NCBI GenBank assembly: GCA_019090295.1
Contig: JAHRWG010000348.1
Span: 1-6,395, forward strand
Source: Cycloclasticus sp.
GTDB taxonomy: Bacteria > Pseudomonadota > Gammaproteobacteria > Methylococcales > Cycloclasticaceae
DNA length: 6,395 nucleotides
Reading direction: 5' to 3'
Each line of letters starts with the position of its first letter. The stretch's first letter is position 1. Positions 1 to 5,803 of this stretch are shown piece by piece. Below the pieces are notes generated by a model. The model saw only the letters and a list, made by a program, of their open reading frames with translations. It was not told the DNA's origin and did not search any database. The position numbers were made by a program, and so were the translations under genes.

Positions 1-1692
1 ATGGCAATAACAATAAAAGTAGAACCGCAGAAATACTCACCAGTTTACAATGAATTAATGGTAGTATTAGATAGTACAAATAAAACAGAGCCAAAATTTC
101 AATATGTTATTGACGTTAACATTGGTGGTGTTTATTCTAGTAGATTAAAAGTACAGTCTAACCCAGCAGGGTATGGTGTTATTAATTTGTCAAAGCATAT
201 TGAACACGCATTATCTTCTGATTTAGATTTAGCAGATAAAGAAATATTTAAAAAGGCTGGTAATAGTTTTGCAGAATACGATGTTACATTGTCAGAAGAA
301 TATGTATTAACATCTACTTTTACATCAGTATCTGATAACGGCGGTTTTTGTCAGTACAATTTTTCTACTGACCACCATTTTTTAGACGAAGATTTTGTAA
401 CAATAGATGCTGTATTGTCGGCGTATGATGGTGTACAAGAAGTTACATCAGTACCGTCATCTACACAAATAGTTACAACAATACCATTTTCAGTTACTAG
501 TACTGGTACAGGTGTATTAAGTAATAATACAGTAACAATATTAACCGACCCTGCTGTATTTACTGGTGATAAATTTGCAACAAACAACGTTTACGACTGG
601 CACGAAGTACCGAATTATGACGACGCTACACATATACCAGACGCTACAGCACCCTGTGAATTTTTAACTAATTTACCATCAGTAATGTCAACCAGAATTG
701 ATGACCGTTTTACTATGGGGTTTTACCAAGATGTAACAGACTCAGCTAAATACTTAAAAGTAACTGTTGATGGTACAGAAGTATATTACTATGAAAACTT
801 ATCACCAACAGTGTCTACAGATAATTTAGTAATGTCTGTTGGCTGTGGTTACTTCGATATATATAACGCATCATTATCTGGTACACCACCACAAGCGGCT
901 ACACCAGTTTTAGATGGTGATAATTCATATTACACTGTAGAGTTAGTTAATGATTCTTTAGTGACTACATCAGAGGTTATTAGATTTAACATAGATAGAA
1001 GTTACTCAGTACATGAAAATTACAGAATAATGTACTTAAATAGAGGCGGTCACTTTAGTACATTTAATTTTACAGGCGGTAGTTCAAAGAAAATTAAAGT
1101 AAAAAAAACCAGCTATAATAAGCATTATGGGTCGTATGATTCTACGGCTGTCACTTACGGCTGGGAAACAAAAGAAACTGGCACGACTAGATTGAATACA
1201 GAAGTAACAGACACATACACTATTAATAGTGCGTACCTTTCAGAAGAGTACGGCGACACTATAGAAGAGTTATTAGCATCGCCAGAAGTTTATCATTTAG
1301 CTGACAATAGTACTACACTAGGAACAAACAACCCTATAGTTAATTTTCATAGTAATGTTAGCGGTAATGTTGATTTAGAGGTTACTAATCCTCATGGCTG
1401 GGCGGTTGGTGACTGGGTTTCATTGGGCGGAACAGTAACAACGTATATTGGATTATTTAAAATATTATCGGTAGTAAATTCAACTAGAGTTGAATTATGC
1501 GCTATATATACAGCATCACCTTTTATTGTTGGTGGTGAGACAGCGCAAAGGGTAGAGTTTGATGACGACGGTGTATTGAGAGCGATAGAAACAAAATCAA
1601 CATCTATGAAAATTAAAAAGAGATTAACAAATTCTTTAATTCAATATACAATTAATTTTGAATACTCAGTAAAAAACCCAGTACAAAGATGA
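1..1692 (+). CDS. Putative phage virion (tail-region) structural protein, 563 aa, Bacteroidota-phage type
   Basis: Probably a non-enzymatic beta-rich virion protein acting in the tail or tail-tip assembly. The role is inferred from family resemblance and neighbours. The N-terminus has a SPVYNELMVVLDSTN segment (residues 13-27), followed by a beta-rich region with SRLKV (47-51). Other motifs I associate with structural proteins of Bacteroidota phages are CEFLTNLP (219-226), RGGHFSTFNF (348-357), AYLSEEYG plus LLASPEVYHL (411-433), and a C-terminal MKIKKRLTNSLIQYTINFEYS stretch (536-556). Two beta modules of about 70 residues (about 105-172 and 446-513) appear to interrupt this backbone. There is no signal peptide, membrane segment or catalytic motif. 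The start is the first base of the window. It fits the expected N-terminus, but upstream bases are unseen, so an earlier in-frame start cannot be excluded. The stop overlaps the next gene's ATG (ATGA), which suggests translational coupling. Coding is very secure, family placement moderate, exact virion position unknown. Confidence 0.85.
   Translation: MAITIKVEPQKYSPVYNELMVVLDSTNKTEPKFQYVIDVNIGGVYSSRLKVQSNPAGYGVINLSKHIEHALSSDLDLADKEIFKKAGNSFAEYDVTLSEEYVLTSTFTSVSDNGGFCQYNFSTDHHFLDEDFVTIDAVLSAYDGVQEVTSVPSSTQIVTTIPFSVTSTGTGVLSNNTVTILTDPAVFTGDKFATNNVYDWHEVPNYDDATHIPDATAPCEFLTNLPSVMSTRIDDRFTMGFYQDVTDSAKYLKVTVDGTEVYYYENLSPTVSTDNLVMSVGCGYFDIYNASLSGTPPQAATPVLDGDNSYYTVELVNDSLVTTSEVIRFNIDRSYSVHENYRIMYLNRGGHFSTFNFTGGSSKKIKVKKTSYNKHYGSYDSTAVTYGWETKETGTTRLNTEVTDTYTINSAYLSEEYGDTIEELLASPEVYHLADNSTTLGTNNPIVNFHSNVSGNVDLEVTNPHGWAVGDWVSLGGTVTTYIGLFKILSVVNSTRVELCAIYTASPFIVGGETAQRVEFDDDGVLRAIETKSTSMKIKKRLTNSLIQYTINFEYSVKNPVQR
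313..516 (+). other. Inserted beta module, copy A (residues about 105-172 of the first protein)
   Basis: This segment follows the pattern of a small beta domain: a strand pair (FTSVSDNGG, then CQYNFST), a turn with an acidic loop (HHFLDEDFVTI), YDGVQEVTSV, and a closing TSTGTG. It aligns by eye with copies B and C, sharing H-x(4 to 6)-[DG], V-x-I/L, Y-x-G-x-x-x-V/I, S-x-T and a terminal G-x-G. It lies between a YDVTLSEEY segment and a second conserved region (TDPAVFTGD onward), so it looks like an insertion into an older backbone. It resembles the modules in marine phage proteins that profile searches often label ubiquitin-activating-enzyme E1 FCCH-like. That label describes a fold and does not imply ubiquitin chemistry. 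Boundaries are approximate. Confidence 0.45.
1336..1539 (+). other. Inserted beta module, copy B (residues about 446-513 of the first protein)
   Basis: This second copy shows VDLEVTNPHGWAVGDWVSL, then a Y-x-G turn (TTYIGLFKI), then SVVNSTRVEL and a closing FIVGG. The HGW-x-x-GD-x-V core is the clearest match to the H-G-hydrophobic-x(2-3)-G-D-x-V signature of FCCH-like modules in marine phage proteins. It separates the conserved LLASPEVYHL motif from the conserved C-terminal tail (VLRAIETKSTSMKIKK onward). These two lie close together in the backbone I would expect for this type of protein. Boundaries are judged by eye. Confidence 0.5.
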
Positions 1693-4600
1693 ACGCAGCA
1701 ATAATTGAAATAGCAGGTTATGAATTAGACGTTAAAGGTAAATTTGGATTTGGTCTAAATTACTCAATTGACGATGTACATAAGCCAGAAAAAAGAAATA
1801 CAAATTACAGTAAAACAATAACTTTAGCTGGTACAAAAATTGTCAATAAGGCTATGGGCGGTCTATTTGATGTTAACGCTGAATTTACGTTTTTTAATCC
1901 GAACTTTAAAACACCAGCAAAGATAATTATTAATTCATCTACTGTTATTGATGGATATTTACAATTAAAAGCAATAGAAAAAAGCACTACAACAGCACAA
2001 GATGGTAGTAATATTGAATATAAGTGCGTTATTTTAAGTAAAGCAACAGAGTTTTTTGGTGACATTAAAGATAAGGAGTTAGAAGAGTTAGATTTTTCAA
2101 CACATTCACACGTTTACAGTCAAGCAAATATTGCAGCATCATGGACGCATACGCCAGTAGACGTGTATACTTACCCATTAATGTATAAAAACAGTAATTC
2201 GTATGATACAAAGGATTTTAAACCGTCTATTTTTCATAAAGCGTACCTTAAAAGAATAGCGCAAGAGGCTGGATATATATTATCTGGTACAATTTTAGAC
2301 GAATCTACAGACGAAGGTGCGGCGTATGCTAAAGAAATTATACCATTTAACGGTGATTTGCCAGTACTACCAGAAGCGGAATATACGAGGCGACTTTTTC
2401 AAGTTGGAATGACAGCAGCGCAGGTTGCAATATCTAGTGGTGAAGTTATAGGCGGCGCTGATAATGGTAATTGGAACGGTCAGCACCAAACGGCAGCATC
2501 ACAATTAACAGGTTTTACAGACGAAACTACAAACGGTAACTTTGACCCTAATGGTCATTGGAATACATCGCTAGATGAATATACTGTAGACTCAAACGGT
2601 AATTTTGACTTAGATTTTAAGATAGCGGTAAAATCAACACACACAACAAAATCTGATATAACGTCTATTGTTCAATCTGGCAGTAATATACTTGTAACAC
2701 TTGCAAATAATCATGGTTTAAAAACAACAGGAAGTAATACATTAACAATACAAGGTACAGTTAATTACGATGGTGTTTATAATGCTACATATATTAGTGA
2801 CACATCAGTTAAGTGTACAGGTATATCATACGTTAGTGATGAATTTGTTGGTAATATTGGTATTGACGCATACGAAAGTACTTACGTTTGGAATTGGTTT
2901 CAAGGTCAAGCAGGTAGTAGAACATTAAACCAGCCGTATGAATATAATGTTAGATTTCAATTAAAAAGAAACGGCGTTAATTTGGGTGGCATTTCAAACG
3001 CTGTTATGCAAATACCAATGGGCACTGGGTCTGGGTCAACTTTCAATTCTGTTAATGATTGGACTGTTAGCAAGTATGGAACGTGTACAGTTTCGTTACC
3101 AAATATTTCATTACTAGAAAACGATGTTATAACTATAGAAAAAAGAGTTTATGATATAACAAATTCGACTACATATCCAATGTATGCAGCAGACGCACTA
3201 GATAGCGGTATTGCAGTTGGCTCTAGATTTACACTAGAAACTGAAAAAATTTCACAGGGTCTAGTGAACTCGGTATTTAAAAATACTACAAATAGCTCAC
3301 TAATAACTGACGGTGACGATATAAGTATTAATCAATATATACCAAAGAATTTAAAACAAATAGACCTGTTTACAGATATTATAAAGCGATATAATGCATA
3401 TATTTCTGTAGATGAAGATAATGACAGAAAAATAATAATAGATACTAGAGATTCTTATTACGCGAAAGGCGGCACGTTAGATTGGACTCAAAAAAGAGAT
3501 TATGATAGTAAGGAAAAAATATCATTATTATCTGAGTTGCAAAATAAAGAAATAGTATTCACATATAAAGAGGGTGACGATAATCATAATAAAAATTATT
3601 CTAAATCAGTTGATGGTGATATTTATGGTCAGAAAACAATTGAATTTGACAACGAATTTGTTAAAGGCGTTAAGAAAATTGAGACACCTTTTTCACCTAC
3701 ACCGTTAGTATATAATTCTGGGTCACCTGTTGCTATTATACCAGCGATAAGCGCAATAGCACCACAGAGTAATATGAGGGTGTTGCATTTTTCTGGGTTA
3801 ATAAACTGTATTAATTCTGGCTCATGGTCGTTTAACTGGATAAATGCAGGTACACCAACCGTTACTACTTATACAACATATCCATACGCAGGTCATTACG
3901 ATGACCCAATAGCACCTTCATTAGATATTAATTTCGGTGAAATACCTTACGCATGGTATGCAGAAGCAACAAATACTACTAACGGCTCATTATATAACAG
4001 GTTCTGGTCAAATTACGTTAATCAAATTGATAACGGAAAACTGGTGACACTAAAGATGAATTTAAATGAGGTAGATATTAGTTTTATTAAGAATAATTTA
4101 AATACAAAAATCTTTATTAAAGACGCATGGTATTATATTAATAAAATTAAAGACTACAACCCTATAGTTAAAAAATTAACTACGGTTGAATTTCTAAAAA
4201 TTGATGACGGTATATCTTTTGTATTTGATACACCACCATTAACACAAGTGTCTACAGAAAATAACGCATTATTGCGTACTTCTGGCGATGAAGGTGGTTC
4301 AAATTCGTCTGGGTCAGAGGACACATTAATAACAGGTAATGATAACCGTATTGGTGTAGGGTCAGAGGGGTCGATTATCATTGGTGATAATAATTTTATT
4401 GGTGATAATTCACCAAATACAATTATACAGGGGAACAATGTAACTGTTGATAATGATTTGCCAAATTCATATGTTATTGGGTCAAATGATAAAACAATAT
4501 CAAATGAAAATGAAGGTTATATTGGCGGTAATAGATTAATAAACGGTGTTGCACCATCACTAACTGAGTCAATTGATTTAGCAGATTTATATACGCTTAG

Positions 4601-5372
4601 AGATAATTCAGAATTAGTTACTGGTAATACTTATTTTGCACAGGATGAAGGATTATTTTTAACAGCAGCTAGTGAGTCAGTAATTTCTAATATAGGCTCT
4701 AGAATTATGAGGGTTTTATTGCCTTCTGTATACACTACATACGACCTTCATAATGAAGTGGATTCGTATTCAATAAATGATATACGTAGATGGGGCGGTA
4801 GAGTTTGGATTGCACTAACAGCAGGTACATCAGTACCAGACGATTACAAGACACTACCTAGTGCTGACTGGGAATTATTAACTAGTGATACGTATTATAT
4901 TGATAAGATTTTCAAAATAAAATACAGCGAAGAGTTGGCAGCAGTAACTGAGCAGTCAGACGAAAACGGTAATATCGTTGTGTATAATGATGTTGACGAT
5001 GTTACAGCATATACATTAGGTGATGGTTTTTTGTATTCTGACTGGTCAGACGAAAGGATAGTTAATAACACCTGCTCTATTTTTGTTAATAATGAGGTTG
5101 GTGAAATTAGCGGTAATATTTCGCGTGGTATTGTTGGTAATATTTTAGCAGGTTCAATTACTAATAATACAAATAAAGGTGATATTATTTTTAATACAGA
5201 AAATGCTGGGTCAGAGTTAAATATTTTTGATAATGCTAACAACGGCTCAATAAAAAGAAATAATGCAACGTCAATTATTAGTATAAATGAAAATTTAAAC
5301 AATGGTAATATTGGTGCTGCATCACCAACAAATAGAGCGTCAAGTATATCAGATACGGCTGTAAACAAATAA
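1689..5372 (+). CDS. Large phage virion protein with conserved structural core and repeat-rich fibre/spike-like C-terminus, 1227 aa
   Basis: Likely a tail-associated virion protein whose C-terminal half projects as a fibre or spike and may contact the host surface (inference). Core motifs in order: DVHKPEKRNTNYSKTITLAG (29-48); PSIFHKAYLKRIAQEAGY (179-196); a variable beta region with an inserted module (about 321-392); DLFTDIIKRYNAYIS (559-573); DTRDSYYAKGGTLDWT (585-600); YPYAGHYDDP plus DINFG (731-750); LYNRFWSNYV (768-777); and AWYYINKIKDYNP (813-825). I associate this set with Bacteroidota phage structural proteins. A Gly/Ser linker (865-876) leads to 16-residue rungs (879-942), a carbohydrate-module-like segment (1025-1064) and an I-x-x-N solenoid (1131-1200). 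There is no catalytic triad, signal peptide or obvious C-terminal chaperone domain. The chain ends soon after the solenoid in SDTAVNK. The start overlaps the upstream stop (ATGA), has an A-rich leader (TACAAAG) and no Shine-Dalgarno. The reading frame is certain, the adsorption role moderate. Confidence 0.85.
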   Translation: MNAAIIEIAGYELDVKGKFGFGLNYSIDDVHKPEKRNTNYSKTITLAGTKIVNKAMGGLFDVNAEFTFFNPNFKTPAKIIINSSTVIDGYLQLKAIEKSTTTAQDGSNIEYKCVILSKATEFFGDIKDKELEELDFSTHSHVYSQANIAASWTHTPVDVYTYPLMYKNSNSYDTKDFKPSIFHKAYLKRIAQEAGYILSGTILDESTDEGAAYAKEIIPFNGDLPVLPEAEYTRRLFQVGMTAAQVAISSGEVIGGADNGNWNGQHQTAASQLTGFTDETTNGNFDPNGHWNTSLDEYTVDSNGNFDLDFKIAVKSTHTTKSDITSIVQSGSNILVTLANNHGLKTTGSNTLTIQGTVNYDGVYNATYISDTSVKCTGISYVSDEFVGNIGIDAYESTYVWNWFQGQAGSRTLNQPYEYNVRFQLKRNGVNLGGISNAVMQIPMGTGSGSTFNSVNDWTVSKYGTCTVSLPNISLLENDVITIEKRVYDITNSTTYPMYAADALDSGIAVGSRFTLETEKISQGLVNSVFKNTTNSSLITDGDDISINQYIPKNLKQIDLFTDIIKRYNAYISVDEDNDRKIIIDTRDSYYAKGGTLDWTQKRDYDSKEKISLLSELQNKEIVFTYKEGDDNHNKNYSKSVDGDIYGQKTIEFDNEFVKGVKKIETPFSPTPLVYNSGSPVAIIPAISAIAPQSNMRVLHFSGLINCINSGSWSFNWINAGTPTVTTYTTYPYAGHYDDPIAPSLDINFGEIPYAWYAEATNTTNGSLYNRFWSNYVNQIDNGKLVTLKMNLNEVDISFIKNNLNTKIFIKDAWYYINKIKDYNPIVKKLTTVEFLKIDDGISFVFDTPPLTQVSTENNALLRTSGDEGGSNSSGSEDTLITGNDNRIGVGSEGSIIIGDNNFIGDNSPNTIIQGNNVTVDNDLPNSYVIGSNDKTISNENEGYIGGNRLINGVAPSLTESIDLADLYTLRDNSELVTGNTYFAQDEGLFLTAASESVISNIGSRIMRVLLPSVYTTYDLHNEVDSYSINDIRRWGGRVWIALTAGTSVPDDYKTLPSADWELLTSDTYYIDKIFKIKYSEELAAVTEQSDENGNIVVYNDVDDVTAYTLGDGFLYSDWSDERIVNNTCSIFVNNEVGEISGNISRGIVGNILAGSITNNTNKGDIIFNTENAGSELNIFDNANNGSIKRNNATSIISINENLNNGNIGAASPTNRASSISDTAVNK
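2649..2864 (+). other. Inserted beta module, copy C (residues about 321-392 of the large protein)
   Basis: This is the third copy of the module seen twice in the upstream gene: ITSIVQSGSNILVTL, NHGLKTTGSNTLTIQGTV, NYDGVYNATYISDTSVKCTG, ending VGNIG. The H-G-L, the I-x-G before a Y-D-G-x-Y turn and the S-x-T strand match the FCCH-like module signature most completely of the three. It interrupts a beta-sandwich-like region between DFKIAVKS (309-316) and STYVWNWFQGQAG (397-409). The flanking sequence looks like one domain split by the insertion. Confidence 0.5.
4323..4514 (+). repeat. Four tandem 16-residue beta-helix-like rungs (protein-level repeat)
   Basis: Residues 879-942 divide exactly into four 16-residue units beginning TLITGNDNRIG, SIIIGDNNFIG, TIIQGNNVTV and SYVIGSNDKTI. 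Each unit carries hydrophobic-I-x-G-[NDS]-[DN] at positions 2-7 and a second hydrophobic pair at about 9-11, then a polar Asn/Asp/Pro/Glu-rich turn. A partial fifth unit (GYIGGNRLI) follows. This period and Gly/Asn pattern suit a left-handed beta-helix or a trimeric adhesin head-like solenoid. The DNA is diverged between units, so this is an old protein repeat and not a recent DNA duplication. Confidence 0.7.
4761..4880 (+). other. Small aromatic-rich module resembling a type 5/12 carbohydrate-binding module
   Basis: Residues 1025-1064 read as Y-S-I-N-D followed by WGGRVWIAL, then T-x-V-P, a short loop and an exit ADWELL. The spacing of Y1027, W1035, W1040 and W1061, with D1031 and the late proline, is reminiscent of the chitin-binding-type small beta module (Y-x-x-G-D-x-V, then W/Y-x-A, P, and a final W). 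The usual Gly before the Asp is Asn here. It sits between the 16-residue rungs and the I-x-x-N solenoid. The similarity is by eye only; sugar binding is an inference. Confidence 0.4.
5061..5315 (+). repeat. Asn-rich I-x-x-N solenoid repeat (about eight coils, protein-level)
   Basis: Residues 1125-1209 contain eight I-x-x-N units: IFVN (1131), ISGN (1140), IVGN (1148), ITNN (1157), IIFN (1166), IFDN (1179), IKRN (1188) and ISIN (1197). Spacing is 9, 8, 9, 9, 13, 9 and 9 residues, and most coils also have a Gly just before the Ile. The regular Ile ladder with stacked Asn suggests a very narrow beta-solenoid stalk. I recall similar Asn/Gly/Ile repeats at the C-termini of large Bacteroidota phage proteins. 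The 13-residue coil (1166 to 1179) marks a bulge or a decayed unit. Confidence 0.65.
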
Positions 5373-5423
5373 AATTTAAATACTTATTATAGTATATATT
5401 ATTAACATTAAAAATAAAATAAA
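5373..5423 (+). promoter_or_regulatory. AT-rich leader with short inverted repeat before the small virion gene
   Basis: This 51-base gap is the only real intergenic space in the window. It contains only three C or G bases. It holds a perfect 5-base inverted repeat, ATACT (5380-5384) and AGTAT (5391-5395), around TATTAT, and ends in the A-rich run AAAAATAAAATAAA directly before ATG. The A-rich run suits Shine-Dalgarno-independent initiation in Bacteroidota. TATTAT or TATATT could act as a -10-like element, but no clear -35 partner and no Bacteroidota TAnnTTTG box is present. It may be a promoter, a processing site or only a translation leader. It is not a convincing terminator, because the stem is short and AT-only apart from one C-G pair. 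Confidence 0.3.
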
Positions 5424-5801
5424 ATGGCAATTACTAACAACGGAACAGAAGTAAATTTACAAGCAAACAAAATACCAACAGGTTATTCATTACCATCAGT
5501 AACTACATTTACTGATTATGAATATAAAAACGAGTTAATATTAAGTGTTGATAAATCAACGGTTGAAAATGCTACAGCCACAACTACATTAGCTAATATT
5601 TTAGCAAATGGTACTGTAGGAATTACTAAGCAAATTGATGACATTTTAGCTGCTGATTATTTAGCTAGTGCAACAGTTGATGCATACGCTTCATTAAACT
5701 CAATTGATAATAACATTAACGCTGGTATTATTTCAGACTTTTATAATGCAGACGCAGTAACTTACGAATGTTCAGTTACACTATATGTTAAAACAGCGTA
5801 A
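5424..5801 (+). CDS. Small probable virion protein, 125 aa
   Basis: Function not established. The protein is soluble and rich in Ala, Thr and Asn, with no signal peptide, membrane segment or cysteine pair (one Cys, in YECSV near the end). The N-terminal MAITNNGTEVNLQANKIPTG is followed by a beta stretch (TTFTDYEYKNELILSVDKS). A probable helical middle (ATTTLANILANGTVG, then ITKQIDDILAADYL) follows, and a final strand VTLYVKTA ends the chain. This compact alpha/beta arrangement and the position between two structural genes suggest a minor or decorating virion protein or a tail-completion factor. I have a vague memory of similar small proteins in Bacteroidota phages but cannot name a family. 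The start is supported by the A-rich leader and the first in-frame ATG. The next gene begins two bases after this stop, so the two are probably cotranscribed and translationally coupled. Confidence 0.75.
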   Translation: MAITNNGTEVNLQANKIPTGYSLPSVTTFTDYEYKNELILSVDKSTVENATATTTLANILANGTVGITKQIDDILAADYLASATVDAYASLNSIDNNINAGIISDFYNADAVTYECSVTLYVKTA

Positions 5802-5803
5802 TC

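Noticed and set aside
1..1692. Reverse transcriptase/diversity-generating element acting on the fibre gene
   Set aside because: No template or variable repeat pair, adenine-biased variable codon cluster, or reverse transcriptase gene is visible in the window.
313..2864. Ubiquitin-related enzyme activity suggested by FCCH-like modules
   Set aside because: The resemblance is to a small accessory beta fold only. There is no adenylation domain, catalytic cysteine motif or ubiquitin-like gene nearby.
5061..5315. CRISPR-like or tandem DNA repeat suggested by recurring AATAATAC/GGTAATATT words
   Set aside because: The recurrence is explained by the protein-level I-x-x-N repeat. There are no identical direct repeats with constant spacers, and the reading frame is intact.
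4895..5368. 157-codon open frame on the - strand, plus shorter - strand frames at 351-587, 1805-2065 and 4154-4438
   Set aside because: They lie entirely inside strong + strand genes and have no independent start signals. Their products are low-complexity Leu/Ile/Ser/Val strings, as expected from antisense reading of AT-rich Asn/Asp-rich coding sequence.
1689..5372. Tailspike enzyme (polysaccharide lyase or glycosidase) in the C-terminal half
   Set aside because: The solenoids are too short and too low in aromatic and acidic cleft residues to form a typical catalytic beta-helix, and no recognisable catalytic motif is seen.
5376..5400. Rho-independent terminator after the large gene
   Set aside because: The inverted repeat has only a 5-base stem with a single C-G pair and no following T run, so it is too weak. 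The next gene is in the same orientation and probably on the same transcript.
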